NCBI GenBank assembly: GCA_037974665.1
Contig: CM075771.1
Location: forward strand, 17,705,425-17,769,424
From: Ehretia macrophylla
Taxonomy: Eukaryota > Streptophyta > Magnoliopsida > Boraginales > Ehretiaceae
DNA: 64,000 nt
Reading direction: 5' to 3'
In this document: piece by piece, positions 15,101 through 29,266 of the stretch
Layout: every line of letters starts with the position of its first letter
Position numbering within the stretch: position 1 is the first letter of the stretch
Notes under the pieces: generated by a model
The model's database searches: none
Told to the model about the DNA's origin: nothing
What the model saw: only the letters and a program-made list of their open reading frames with translations
Made by a program: the position numbers and the translations under genes

Positions 15101-18100
15101 ACCTAATCCATAACATTTCTATTACCGAATAGTACCTTGGGCAAGACAACTTCGCTTCCCGTAGAGGCTGGGGTCGCAAATCGAGGGCGTGGGGCTTAGG
15201 ACCAGGTCTACGTCGCTCCGGTACCCATAACTTTTGATCCGTATGGAGTTACGCGACGCACAACATACCGTTGGAAAGCTCTCCGAGAGCTCTACAACGG
15301 GGACAGCAAGCCTGCTCGGTTGCGCCTATTTTCAGTGCTCAAAATTGAACGTTTTTATCAGTTTCTGGACACTTTTCTTCTTTTGGGCTATTTTTCTGTC
15401 CCAGATCGTACGTCGTGAGTCGCGAAAAGGACCATAACCTAATCCATAACATTTCTATTACTAAATCCCACGCCACCTTGGGCAAGACAAGTGCGCTTCA
15501 CGTAGTGGCTCGGCCCGCAAACCGATGGCGTAGGGCTTACGACCAGGTCTCCGTCGCTCCGGTGCCTATAACTTTTGATCCGTAAGAAATTACGCGGCGC
15601 ACAGCATACTGTTAGAAAGCTCTCCGAGGGCTCTACGATGTGGGCAACAAGCTTGCTTGGCTGCGCCTGTTTTCGGAGCCCAAAATTGAATGTTTTCATC
15701 AGTTTCGGGACATTTTTCTTCTTTTGTGCTGTTTTTTCGTCCTGGATCTTACGTCGTGAGCCGCGAAAAGGACGACAACCTAATCCATCACATTTCTATT
15801 ACCGAATCCCACTCCACCTTGGGCAAGACAACTTCGGTTCACGTAGAGGCTGGGCCAGCAAACTGAGGGTGTAGGGCTTAGTACCAGGTCTCCATTGCTC
15901 CAGTGCCCATAACTTTTGAACCGTAAGGAGTTACGCGATGCATAGGATACCGTTGGAAAGCTCTCCGAGAGCTCTACGACGGGGGCAGCAAGCCTGCTGG
16001 GTTGCACTTATTTTAGGAGGCAAAAATCGAACGTTTTCATCAGTTTCTGGACACTTTTCTTCTTTTGCACTGCTTTTCTGTCCCAGATCGTACGTCATGA
16101 GCTGCGAAAAGGACGACAACCTAATCCCTTACATTTCTGTTACCGAATACCACGCCACCTTGGGCAAGTCACCTTCTCTTCACGTAGAGGCTGGGCCCGC
16201 AAACCGAGGGCGTAAGGCTTAAGACCAGGTCTCCGTCCCTCCGGTGCCCATAACTTTTGATCCGTAAGGAGTTACGCGGCGCATAGCATACCGTTGGAAA
16301 GCTATCCGAGAGCTCTACAACGCAAGCAGCAAGCCTGATCGTCTGTACCTATTTTCGGAGCCAAAAATTGAACGTTTTCTTCAATTTCTGGACACTTTTC
16401 TTCTTTTGCGCTGTTTTTCCGTCCCGGATCATACGTCGTAAGCCGTAAAAAGGACGACATCCAATTCCATGACATTTCTATTACCGAATCCCAAGCCACC
16501 TTGAGCAAGACAACTTCGGTTCACGTAGAGGCTGGGCCCGCAAACCGAGGGCGTGGGGCTCAGGAACAGGTATCCGTCGCTCTGGTGCCCATAACTTTTG
16601 ATCTGTAAGAAGTTATGCAGCGCACATCATACCATTGGAAACCTCTCTGAGAGCTTTACGACGAGGGCAGCAACTCTGCTCGGCTGCGCCTATTTTCGGA
16701 ACCCAAATTCGAACGTTTTCATCAATTTTTGGACAATTTTCTTCTTTTGCGCTGTTTTTCCGGCCTTCATCGTACGTCGTGAGACGTAAAAAGGACAACA
16801 ACTTAATCCATCACATTTCTATTACCAAATCCCACACAACCTTAGGCAAGACAACATCGCTTCCCGTAGATGCTGGGGATGCAAACCGAGGGCGTGGAGC
16901 TTAGGACCAGGTCTCCCTAGCTCCGGCGCACATAACTTTTGATCCGTAAGGAGTTACTCGGTGCACAGCATACCGTTGGAAAGCTCTCCGAGGGCTTTAC
17001 GACTGGGGCAGCAAGCCTGCTCAGCTTCGCCTATTTTCGGAGCCCAAAATTGAATGTTTTCATCAGTTTCGGGACACTTTTCTTCTTTTGAGTTATTTTT
17101 CCGTCCCTGATCGTACGTCGTGAGCCGCGAAAATAACGACAACCTAATCCATCACATTTCTATTACCGAATGCCATGGCACCTTGGGCAAGACAACTTCA
17201 CTTCACGTAGAGGCTGGGCCCACAAACCGAGGGCGAAGGTTTTAGGACCAGGTCTCCATCGCTTCGGTGCCCATAACTTTTGATCCGTAAGGAGTTACGT
17301 GCCGCACAGCATATCGTTGGAAAGCTCTTCGAGAGCTCTACGATAAGGGCAGCAAGCCTGCTCGGCTGTGCCTGTTTTCGGAGCCCAAAATCAAATGTTT
17401 TTATTAGTTTCGGGACACTTTTCTTCTTTTGCACTGTTTTTCCTTCCCATATCATACGTCGTGAGCCGCGAAAAGGACGACAACCTAATCCATCATATTT
17501 CTTTTATCAATTCCCATGCCACCTTGGGCAAGACAACTTCGCTTCACATAGGGGCTCGGCCCGCAAACCGAGGGCGTGGGGCTTAAGACCACGTCTCCGT
17601 CGCTCCGATGGCCATAACTTTTGATCCGTAAGGAGTTACGCTGTGCACAGCATACTGTTGAAAAGCTCTCCAAGAGCTCTACGATGGGGGCAGCAAGCCT
17701 GCTCAGTTGCACCTATTTTCGGACCCTAAAATTGAACATTTTCATCAGTTTTGGGACACTTTTCTTCTTTTGCGTTATTTTTTCATTACGGATCGTACGT
17801 CGTGAGCCGCGAAAAGGACGACAACCTAATCCATCACATTTCTATTACCGTATCCCACGGTACCTTGGGCAAGACAACTTCACTTCACGTAGAAGCTGGG
17901 CCCGCAAAACGAGGGGGTTGGGCTTTGGACCAGGTCTCCGTCGCTCCGGTACCCATAACTTTTGATCTGTATGGAGTTACGCAGCGCACAACATACCGTT
18001 CGAAAGCTCACCGAGAGGTCTACGACGGGGGCAGCAGGCCCGCTCGGCTGCGGCTATTGTCAGAGCTCAAAATTGAACGTTTTCATCAGTTTCTGGACAC

Positions 18101-21100
18101 TTTACTTCAGTTTCTGGACACTTTTCTTCTTTTGCACTGTTTTTCTATCCTGGATCGTACGTCGTGAGCCGCAAAAAGGTCAACAACCTAATCCATCACA
18201 TTTCTATTACCGAATCCCACGCAACCTTGGGCAAGACTACTTCGCTTCACGTAGAGGTTGGGCCCGCAAACCAAGGGCGTGGGGCTTAGGACCAGGTCTA
18301 CGTCGCTCCGGTGCCTATAACTTTTGATCAGTAAGGAGTTACGCGGCGCACACTATACCGTTGGAAAGCTCTCTGAGAGCTCTACAACGGGGGCAACAAG
18401 CCTGCTCAGCTGCACCTATTTTCAAAACCCAAAATCAAACGTTTTCATCAGTTTCTAGTCACTTTTGTTCTTCTGCTTTGTTTTATCGTCCCGGATCTTA
18501 CGTTGTGAGTCGCTAAAAGGACGACAACTTAATCCACCACATTTCTATTACCGAATCCCGCACCACCTTGGGCAAGACAACTTCGCTTCACGTAGAGGCT
18601 GGGCCAGCACATCGAAGGCGTGAGGCTTAGGACCAGGTCTCTGTGGCTCCGGTGCCCATAAATTTTGATCGGTAAAGAGTTACGCGGAGCACAGCATACC
18701 GTTGGACAGCTCTCCGAGAGTTCTACGATGGGGGCAACAAGCTTTCTTGGCTGCGCCTGTTTTCGCAGCCCAAAATTGTACGTTTTCATCAGTTTTGGGA
18801 CACTTTTCTTCTTTTGCTGGGTTTTTTCATCCCGGATCGTATGTCGTGAGCCGTAAAAAGGACGACAACCTAATCCATCACATTTCTATTACCGAATCCC
18901 ACTCCACCTTGGGCAAGACAACTTCGGTTCACGTAGAGGCTGGGCCAGCAAATCGAGGGTGTAGGGCTTAGTACCAGGTCTCCGTCACTCCGGTGCCCAT
19001 AACTTTTGAACCATAAGGAGTTACGCGGTGTACAATATACCGTTGGAAAGCTATCCGAGAGCTCTACGATAAGGGCAACAAGCCTGCTCGGTTGCACCTA
19101 TTTTAGGAGCCCAAAATAGATCGTTTGTATCAATTTCTGGACACTTTTCCTCTTTTACGCTATTTTTTTTATCCCGGATCGTACGTTGTGACCCGCGAAA
19201 AGGAAGATAACCTAATCCATCACATTTCTATTACCGAATCCCACGTCACCTTGGGCAAGACCGCTTTGCTTCATGTAGTGGTTGGGCCCAGAAACCGAGG
19301 GCGTAGGGCTTGGGACCAGGTCTCCGTCCCTCCTGTGCCCATAACTTTTGATCCGTAAGGAGTTACGCGGTGCACAGCATACCGTTGGAAAGCTCTCCGA
19401 GAGCTCTATGACACAAGCAGCAAGCGTGATCGTCTGCGCCTATTTTTGGAGCCCAAAATTGAACATTTTCATCAGTTTCTGGACACTTTTCTTCTTTTGC
19501 GCTGTTTTTCCGTCCCGGATCGTACGTCGTGAGCCGTAAAAAGGACAACAACCAATTCCATGACATTTCTATTACCGAATCCCAAGCCACCTTGGGCAAG
19601 ACAACTTTGGTTCACGTAGAGGCTGGGCCTGAAAACCGAGGGCGTGCGGCTCAAGAAATGGTCTCCGTTGCTCCGGTGACCATAACTGTTGATTTGTAAG
19701 GAGTTACGCGGCGCACAGCATACCGTTGGAAAGCTCTCCGAGAGCTCTACGATGGGGGCAGCAAGCCTGCTTAGCTATGCGTATTTTCGAAGCCCAAAAT
19801 CAACCGTTTTCATCAATTTCTGGAAACTTTTCTTATTTTACGCTGTTTTTTCGGCCTTGATCGTACGTCGGGAGACGCGAAAAGGGCAACAACTTAATCC
19901 ATCACATTTCTATTACCAAATCCCGCACAACCTTGGGCAAGACAACATCGCTTCCCGTAGAGGCTGGGGACGCAAACCGAAGGCGTGGGGCTTAGGACCA
20001 GGTCTCCGTCGCTCTGGTGCCCATAACTTTTGATCCATAGGGAGTTACGCGGCGCAGAGCATATCGTTGGAAAGTTCTCCGAGAGCTCTACGACGGGGGT
20101 AGCCAGCCTGCCCAGCTTAGCCTATTTTCGGAGCCCAAAATCGAATGTTTTCACCAGTTTTCGGACACTTTTCTTCTTTTGCGCTGTTATTCCGTCCCGG
20201 ATCGCGCGTCTTGGGCCGCGAAAAGGACGACAACCTAATACGTCACATTTCTGTTACCGAATCCCACGGCACCTTGGCCAAGGCAACTTCGCTTCACGTA
20301 GAGGCTGGGCCCGCAAACCGAGGGCGTGGGGCTTGTGACCAGGTATCCATCACTCCGGTGCCCATAACTTTTGATCCGTAAGGAGTTACGCGGCGCACAA
20401 CATACCGTTGGAAAGCTCTCTGAGAGCTCTACGATAGGGGCAGCAAGCCTGCTCGGCTACTCCTATTTTCGAAGCACAAAATCGAACATTTTCATCAATT
20501 TCGGGACACTTTTCTACTTTTGCACTGTTTTTCCGTTTCGAATCGTTCGTCGTGAGCCGCGAAAAGGACGACAACCTAATCCATCACATTTCTTTTATCA
20601 AATCCGACGCCACCTAGGGCAAGACAACGTCGTTTCACGTAGGGGCTCGGCCCGCAAATCGAGGGCGTGGGGCTTAGGACCACGTCTCCGTCACTCCGGT
20701 GCCCGTAACTTTTGATCCGTAAGGAGTTACGCGGCGCACAGCATACCATTGGAAAGCTCTCCGTGAGCTCTACGACGAGGGCAGCAAGCCTGCGCAGTTG
20801 CACCTACTTTCAGTTTCCAAAAGCGAACGGTTTCAATAGTTTCGGGATACTTTTCTTCTTTTGCACTTTTTTTCAGTCACGGATCGTACGTCGTGAGCCG
20901 CAAAAAGGACGACAACCTAATCCATCACATTTCTATTACCGAAAGGCACCTTGGGCAAGACAACTTCGCTTCGCGTAGAGGCTGGGCCCGCAAACCGAGG
21001 GCGTGGGGCTTGGGACTGGGTCTCCGTCGCTCCGGTGCCCATAACTTTTGATTCGTAAGGAGTTACGCGATGCACAGCATACCGTTGGAAAGCTTTCCGA

Positions 21101-21150
21101 AAGCTCTACGATGAGGGCAGCGAGCCTGCTAACTACGCCTATTTTTGGAG
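12150..21150. repeat. Three-copy higher-order register with offsets 3,739 and 3,091 bp
   Basis: The rare variant CCAATTCCATGACATTTC occurs at 12,722, 16,461 and 19,552 and nearby variants keep the same offsets. The TTATCAA variant is at 13,762, 17,501 and 20,592. CTTCCCGTAGA is at about 16,860 and 19,951. ACTCCACCTTGGGCAAGACA is at 15,811 and 18,901. A monomer lacking 5 bp lies at 14,110 and 20,940, an offset of 6,830, which equals 3,739 + 3,091. The 3,091-bp offset is nine monomers plus 21 bp, and the extra 21 bp is the short tandem duplication at 18,087-18,128. The 3,739-bp offset is about eleven monomers. A further pair, ATAAATTTTGATCGGTAAAG at 12,170 and 18,658, has another offset (6,488), so the history includes more than one exchange. 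Confidence 0.85.
18087..18128 (+). repeat. 21-bp tandem duplication inside one monomer
   Basis: CAGTTTCTGGACACTTTACT and the next base form a 21-bp unit at 18,087-18,107. It is followed at once by a near-identical 21-bp unit at 18,108-18,128, in which ACTT is replaced by TCTT. The affected monomer is therefore about 362 bp. This is replication slippage in the pyrimidine-rich part of the monomer, and it accounts for the 21-bp excess in the 3,091-bp higher-order offset. Confidence 0.9.
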
Positions 21151-24100
21151 CCAAAAATCAAAAATTTACATCAGTTTCGGGACACTTTTATTCTTTTGCC
21201 CTGTTTTTCCGTCCCGGATCGTACGTCGTGAGCCGTGAAAGGGAAGACAACCTAATCCATAACATTTCTTTTATCAAATCCCACGCCACCTTGGGCAAGA
21301 CAACTTCGCTTCACGTAGGGGCTCAGCCCGCAAACCGAGGACGTGGGGCTTAAGACCAGGTATCCGTCGCTCTAGTGCCCATAACTTTTGATCCGTAAGG
21401 AGTTATGCGGCGCACAGCATACCGTTGGAAAGTTCTCCGTGAGCTCTACGACGGGGGCAACAAGCCTGCTCGGGTGCACCTATTTTCGGATTCCAAAATC
21501 GAACGTTTTTATCAGTTTCGGGATACTTTTCTTCTTTTGCACTGTTTTTCCGTCACGGATCATACGTCGTGAGCCGCCAAAAGGACGACAACCTAATCCA
21601 TCATATTTCTATTACCGAATGGCACCCTGGGCAACACCACTTCGCTTCACGTAGAGGCTGGGCCCGCAAACCGATGGCGTGGGGCTTAGGACCAGGTCTC
21701 CGTCGCTCCGGTGCCCATAACTTTTGATCCGTAAGGAGTTACGCGGCGTACAGCATACCGTTGGAAAGCTCTCCGAGAGCTTTACGATGGGGGCAGGAAG
21801 CTTGCATGGTTGCACCTACTTTTGGAGCCCAAAATTGGACATTTTCATAAGTTTCGGGACACTTTTCTTCTTTTGCGCTGTTTTTTCGTCCCGAATCGTA
21901 CGTCGTGTGCCGCGAAAAGGACGACAACCTAATCCATCACATTTTTGTTACATAATACCACGCCACCTTGGACAAGACAACTTCACTTCACGTAGAGGCT
22001 GGGCCCGCAAAACGAGGGCGTGGGGCTTAAGACCCGGTCTCCATCGCTCCGGTGCCCATAACTTTTGATCCGCAAGGAGTTATGCGGTGCACATCATACC
22101 TTTAGAAAGCTCTCTTTGAGCTCTAAGACAGGGGCAGCAAGCCTGCTCGGTTGCACCTATTTTCGAATTCCAAAATCGAACGTTTTTGTGAATTTTGGGA
22201 TACTTTTCTTGTTTTGGGCTGTTTTTCCATCACAGATCGTACGTCGTGAGGCGCGAAAAGGTGGACAACGTAATCGATCACATTTCTATTACCGAATGGC
22301 ACCTTCGGCAAGACAACTTCGATTCACATAGAGTCTGGGCCCGTAAACCGGGGGCGTGGGGCTTAGGACCAGGTCTCCGTCGCTCCGGTGTCCATAACTT
22401 TTGATCCGTAAGGAGTTACGAAACGCACAGCATACCGTTGGAAAGCTCTCTGAGAGCTCTACGATGGGGGCAACAAGCTTGCTTGCTTGCGCCTATTTTT
22501 GGAGCCCAAAATCGAACATTTTCTTCAGTTTCAAGTCACTTTTCTTCTTTTGCATTATTTTTTCGTCCCGGATCGTACTTCGTGAGCCGCGAAATGGACG
22601 ACAACCTAATCCGTTACATTTTTGTTACCGAATCCCACGGCACCTTGGGCAAGACAACATCGCTTCACGTAATGGCTAGGCCCGCAAACCAAGGGCGTGG
22701 GGCTTAGGACCTGGTCTCCGTCGCTCCGGTGCCAATAACTTTTGATATGTAAAGAGTTACGCAGCACACAGCATACCGTTGGAAAGCTCTCTGAGAGTTC
22801 TACGACGAGGGCAACTAGCCTGCTTGGCTGCGCCTATTTTCAGAGCCTAAAATCGAACGTTTTCATCAGTTTCAAGACACTTTTCTTCTTTTTCGCTATT
22901 TTTTTAGCCTGGATCGTACGTCGTGAGCCGCAAAAAGGACGACAACCTAATCCATAACATTTATATTACCAAATCCCACTCCACCTTAGGCAAGATAACA
23001 TCGCTTCCCGTAGAGGATGGGGCACGCAAACCGAGGGTATGGGGCTTAGGACCAGGTCTCCGTCGCTCCGGTGCCCATAACTTTTGATCCGTAAGGCGTT
23101 ACACGGTGCACAGCATACCGTTGGAAAGTACTCCGAGAGCTCTACGACGGGGGCAGCAAGCTTCCGCAGCTGTGCCTTATTTTAGAAGCCCAAAATCGAA
23201 CGTTCACATCAATTTCGGGATACTTTTCTTCTTTTGCGATATTTTTTCATCTCGGATCGTACGTCGTGAGCCACGAAAAGGACGACAACCTAATCCATCA
23301 CATTTCTATTACCGAATCCTAGGGTACCTTGGGCAAGACAACTTCAATTGACGTAGATGCTAGGCCCACAAATCTAGGGTGTGGGGCATGGGACCAGGTT
23401 TCCGTCGCTCCGGTGCCCATAACTTTTGATCCGTAAGGAGTGACGCGACGCACAACATACCGTTGGAAAGCTGTTCAAGAGCTCTACGACGTGGGCACCA
23501 AGCCTGCTCGGCAGCACCTATTTTCGGAGCACAAAATTGAACGTTTTCATCAGTTTCGGGACACATTTCTTCTTTTGCACTGTTTTTCCGTCTCGGATTG
23601 TACGTCATGAGTCGCGAAAAGGACGACAACCTAATCCATCACATTTCTATTACCAAATCCTGCGGTACCTTGGGCAAAACAACTTCACTTCACGTAGAGG
23701 CTGGGCCAGCAAACCGAGGGCGTGGGGCTCGAGACCAGGTCTCCGTCGGTCCGGTCCCCATAACTTTTGATCCGTAAGGAGTTATGCGGTGCACATCAAA
23801 CCGTTAGAAAGCTCTCCTAGAGCTCTACAACGGGGGCAGCAATCCTGCTCAGCTGCGCCAATTTTCGGTGCCCAAAATCGAATGTTTTCATCAGTTTTTG
23901 GACATATTTCTTCTTTTGCGCTATTTTTCCTTCTCGGATCGTACGTCGTGAGCCGCGAAAAAGACATCAACCTAATCCATTACATTTCTGTTACCGAATA
24001 CCACGCCACCTTGGGCAAGACAACTTCGCTTCATGTAGAGGCTGGGCCCGTAAACCGAGGGCTAGGGGTTTAGGACCAGGTCTTCGTCGCTCTAGTGCCC

Positions 24101-27100
24101 ATAACTTTTGATCCGTAAGGAGTTACGCGGCACACAGCATACCGTTGGAAACCTTTCTGAGAGCTCTACGACGGGGGAAGTAAGCCTGATCGTTTGTGCC
24201 TATTTTCGGAGCCCAAAATCGAACGTTTTCATCAGTTTCTGGACACTTTTCTTCTTTTGCGTTGTTTTTCCGTCCCGGATTGTACGTCGTGAGCCGCGAA
24301 AAGGACAACAACCGAATCCATGACATTTCTATTACCAAATCCCACGCCACCTTGGGTAAGACAACTTCGCTTCACCTAGAGGCTGGGCCCGCAAACCGAG
24401 GGCGTGAGGCTTAAGACCAGGTCTCTGTCACTTCGATGCCCAAAACTTTTGATCTGTAAGGAGTTACACGGCTCACTGCATACCGTTGGAAAGCTCTTCG
24501 AGAGTTCTACGACATGGGCAACAAGTCTGCTCGGCTACGCCTGTTCTTGGAGCCCAAAATCGAACGTTTTCATCAGTTTCTGGTCAACTTTCTTCTTTTA
24601 TGTTGTTTTTCTGTCCCGGATTGTACGTCGTGAGCCGCGAAAAGGACGACAACCTAATCCATCACATTTCTATTATCGAATCCCACGGCACCTTGGGCAA
24701 GGGAACTTCGTTTCATGTAGAGGCTGGGCTCGCAAACTGAGGGCGTGGGGTTTGGGGCCAGGTCCCAGTCGCTGCCGTACCCATAACTTTTGATCCGTAA
24801 GGACTTACGCGGCGCACAGCATTCCATTGGAAAGCTCTCCGAGAGCTCTACGATGCGGGCAGCAAGCTTTCTTGCTCGCACCTATTTTTGGAGCCCAAAA
24901 TCGAACATTTTCATCAGTTTCTTGACACTTTTCTTCTTTTACGTTGTTTTTCCCTCCCGGGTCGTACGTCGTGAGCCGCGAAAAGGACGACAACCAAATC
25001 CATGACATTTGTATTACCAAATCCCACGCCACCTTGGGTAAGACAACTTCGCTTCACATAGAGGATGGGCCCATAAACCGAGGGCGTGAGGCTTGAGACC
25101 AGGTCTCTGTCACTTCATTGCCCATAAGTTTTGATCCGTAAGGAGTTAGCTGGCGCACAACATACGGTTTGCAAGCTCTCCGAGAGGTCTACGACATGGG
25201 CAACAAGTCTACTGGGTTGCGCTTATTTTCAGAGCACAAAATTGAACGTTTTCATCAGTTTCTGGTCAACTTTCTTCTTTTATGTTGTTTTTCTGTCCCG
25301 GATTGTATGTCGTGAGCCTCGAAAAGGACGACAAGCTAATCCATCACATTTCTATTACCGAATCCCATGCCACCTTGGGCAAGACAACTTCGCTTCATGT
25401 AGAGGCTAGGGCCACAAACCGAGGGCATGGGGTTTAGGACCAGGTCTCCGTCGCTCCAGTGCCCATAACTTTTTATCCGTAAGGAGTTACGCAGCACACA
25501 ACATACGGTTGGAAAGCTCTCCGAGAGCTCTACGATGGTGGCAACAAGCTTGCTTGGCAGCGCCTGTTTTTGGAGCCCAAAATTGAACGTTTTCATCAGT
25601 TTCTGGACACTTTTCTTCTTTTGCTCTGTTTTTCGGTCCAAGATCGTACGTCGTGAGCCGCGAAAAGGACGACAACCTAATCCATCACATTTCTATTATC
25701 GAATCGCACTCCACCTTGGGTAAGACAACTTTGGTTCACGTAGAGGCTAGGCCAGCAAACCGAGGGTGGGGGCATTAGTACCAGGTCTCCGTCGCTCTGG
25801 GGCCCATAACTTTTAATCCGTAAGGAGTTACATGGCGCACAACATACCGTTGGAAAGCTCTCCGAGAACTCTACGACAGGGGTAGCAAGCCTGCTTGGTT
25901 GTGCCTATTTTCGGAGACCAAAATCGAATGTTTTCATCAGTTTTGGGACACTTTTCTTCTTTTGCACTGTTTTTCTGTCCCAGATCGTACGTCGTGATCC
26001 GCGAAAAGGACGACAACCTAATCCATCACATTTCTATTACCAAATCCCACAGCACCTTGGGCAAGACAACATCACTTCACGTAAAGGCTGGGCCAGCATA
26101 CCGAGGGTGTTGGGCTTAGGGCCAAGTCTCCGTCGTTCCGGTGCCCATTACTTTTGATCTGTAAGGAGTTACGCGACGCACAACATACCGTTGGAAAGCT
26201 CTCTGAGAGCTCTACGACGGGGGCAGCAAGCCTGCTTGGCTGCGTCAGTTTTCGGAGACCAAAATCAAACATTTTCATCAATTTTGTGACACTTTTCTTC
26301 TTTTGTGCTATTTTTCTGGCCTGGATCGTACGTCGTGAGTCGCGAAAATGATGACAACTTAATCCATCACATTTCTATTACCAAATCCCACGCCACCTTG
26401 GGCAAGACAACATCGTTTCCCGTAGAGGCTGGGGCCTCAAACCGAGGGCGTGGGGCTTAGGACCCGGTCTCCGTCGCTACGGTGCCCATAACTTTGGATC
26501 CGTTAGGAGTTACGCGGTGCACAGCATACCGTTGGAAAGTTCTCCAAGAGATCTACGATGGGGGCAGCCAGCTGCCCAACTTTGCCTATTTTCGAAGCCC
26601 AAAATCGAACATTCTCATCAGTATCGGTACATTTTTCTTTTTTTGCGCTATTTTTTCGTCCCGGATCGTACGTCGTGAGCAGCAAAAAGGATGAAAACCT
26701 AATCCATCACATTTCTATTACCGAATCCCACGACACGTTGGGGAAGACAACTTCACTTCACTTAGAGGCTGGGCCCGCAAACCGAGGGTGTAGGGCTTAG
26801 AACCAGGTCTCCATCACACCGGTGCCCATTACTTTTGATCCGTAAGAAGTTACGCGGCGCACAGCATACCGTTGGAAAGCTCTTCGAGAGTTCTACGACG
26901 GGGGCAGCAAGCTAGCTCTGCTGCACCTGTATTCGGAGCCCAAAATTGAAAATTTTCTTATGTTTCGAGATGCTTTTCTTCTTTTGCGCTGTTTTTCCAT
27001 CCCGGATCGTACGTCGTGAGCCGCGAAAAGGACGACAACCTAATCCATCACATTTCTTTTATTGAATCCCTCGCCACCTTGGGCAAGACAACTTCGCTTC

Positions 27101-28624
27101 GCGTAGAGGCTCGGCCCACAAACCGAGGGCGTGGGGCTTAGGACCTGGTCTCCGATGTCTGGTGCCCATTACTTTTGATCCGTAAGGAGTTACGCGGCGC
27201 ACAACATACCGTTGGAAAGCTTTCCAATAGCTCTACAATGGGGGCAGCGAGCCTGTTTGGCTGCGCCTATTTTCGGATCCCAAAATCGAAAGTTTTCATC
27301 ATTTTCGGGATACTTTTCTCATTTTGCGCTATTTTTTCATCCTGGATCGTACGTCGTTAGCCGCGAAAAGGATGACAATCTAATCCATCACATTTCTATT
27401 ACCGAATCCCAAGGCACCTTAGGCAAGACAATTTCGCTTCACGTAGAGGCTTGGGCCCGCAAACCGAGGACGTGGGGTTTAAGACCAGGTCTTCGTCGCT
27501 TCGGTGACCATAACTTTTGATCCGTAAAGAGTTACGCGGCGTACAACATACCGTTGGAAAGCTCTCCGTGAGCTCTACGACGGGGGGAGCAAGACTGCTC
27601 GGTTGTACCTATTTTCGTATACCAAAATCGAGTGTTTTCATCAGTTTCGGGAAACTTTTCTTCTTTTGCGCTATTTTTTCGTCACGGATCATTTGTCATG
27701 AGCCGCGAAAAGGACGACAACCTAATCCATCAAATTTCGATTACCAAATCCTACAACACTTTGTGCAAGACAACTTCGTTTCACGTAGAGGTTGGGCCCG
27801 CAAACCAAGGGCATGGGTTTTAGGACCAGGTCTCCGTCGCTCCGGTGCCCATAACTTTTGATCCGTAAGGCGTTACGTGACGTAAAGCGTACCGTTGGAA
27901 AGCTCTCCGAGAGCTCTACGATGGGGATAACAATCTTGCTTGGCTACGCCTATTTTTGTAGCCCAAGATCGAACATTTTCATCAATTTGGGGACACTTTT
28001 CTTCTTTTGCGTTGATTTTCCGTCTCGGATCGTACGTCGTGAGCCGCAAAAATGACGACAACCTAATCCATTACATTTCGATTATAGAATACCACGCCAC
28101 CTTGGGCAAGAAAACTTCGCTTCACGTAGTGGCTGGGGCCGCAAACCGAGGGCGTGGGGCCTATGACCAGGCCTCCGTCGCTCCGGTGCCCATAACTTTT
28201 GATCTGTAAGGAGTTATGTGGTGCACAGCGTACCGTTGGAATGCTTTTCGAGAGCTCTATGATGGGGGCATCAAGCCTGCTCAGTTATGCCAGTTTTCAG
28301 AGCCCAAAATCGAACATTTTCATCAGTTTCAGTACACTTTTCTTCTTTTGCGCTGTTTTTTTGCCCTGGATCGTACGTGGTGAGCCGCAATAAGGACGAC
28401 AACCTAATCCATAACATTTATATTTCCAAATCCCATGCCACCTTGGGCAAGACAACTTCACTTCACGTAGAGGTTGGGCCCGCAAACCGGGGGCGAGGGG
28501 CTTAGGACCAGGTCTCCGTCGCTGTGGTGCCCATAACTTTTGATCTGTAAGTAGTTATGCGGCGCACAGCATACCGTTGGAAAGTACTCCGAGAGCTCTA
28601 CGATGGGGGCAGCAAGCCTGCCCA

Positions 28625-28629
28625 GCAGC
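28625..28629 (+). repeat. Target-site duplication (left) of LTR element 1, GCAGC
   Basis: GCAGC lies directly before the TGTCACGCCCC end of element 1 and is repeated directly after its other end at 32,247-32,251. Removing the element and one copy restores an uninterrupted satellite monomer (CCCAGCAGCGCC against the usual CCCAGCTGCGCC). Confidence 0.88.
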
Positions 28630-29266
28630 TGTCACGCCCCCAACCCGGCCTATAAGGTTAGACTAGGGTGTGAACTAATATTCAAGTAATATCATGTACT
28701 TAGTTGTTTATGAAGATTAACACCTAATGATTTAGTCTAAACTCCAAAGTTTTTTTGGAAAAACCGGCAGCATAACGACTGTAATTGGCCATTTGGTTTA
28801 ACCTAATTCTCTAAACGCCTCAAAGTTTACCATCTCAAATTCATTTCCAACTAAGATTACTAATTTACTATCGATTGGATTGCCTATTGGTTATTTCGAC
28901 GTCCCGTTTGATCTATAACCTAGCATGATACTATGTCTCGTTTGCTTATTTGTCCTCGTTACAAATATACCTGTTGATCTTAGCTCAATAGCAAGTACCT
29001 GTTAAGATTGGATAAGTTCATTTACTTAGATCTTAACTAAAACGTCATAACCTAGGATAGATACTACCGGTGATAAAAGCAAAACGATCACAGCAGTCTT
29101 ATGTCTAGCATCAGTCTACTTAATATAAGTACAAACCAAAATTAGACCCCAAATTACAACGGGGGTCTTTTACATTAGCAACAACAAGCAACATAAAATA
29201 AATGGTCTTCAAGCAGCACAAGGTACATAAGTAGTTACGTTCAAGCAAAGCAACAATAACAGGCAA

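Larger units (their letters stand above)
1..28629. repeat. Satellite block A: ~341-bp tandem monomers (~84 copies)
   Basis: A head-to-tail array of one monomer fills this stretch. The landmark CATAACTTTTGATCCGTAAG recurs with its ATAACTTTT at 241, 581, 920, 1261, 1602, 1945 and 2285, giving spacings of 339-343 bp, and continues to the LTR insertion at 28,630. Monomers diverge visibly by scattered substitutions and small indels, so this is not a freshly homogenised array, although groups of monomers share rare variants. There is no gene. The many open frames are monomer-length and end at the conserved TGA inside CTTTTGATCC. A 341-bp unit is about two nucleosome repeats, a common size class for plant satellites. 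The array could be pericentromeric, centromeric or a heterochromatic knob; the sequence alone does not decide. The satellite identity is certain, the chromosomal position is not. Confidence 0.97.

Noticed and set aside
1-28629. Hundreds of open frames of 60-170 codons on both strands
   Set aside because: They repeat with the satellite period, mostly begin at TTG rather than ATG, lie in antiparallel overlapping sets and cannot continue across a 341-bp unit. They are consequences of the repeat, not genes.
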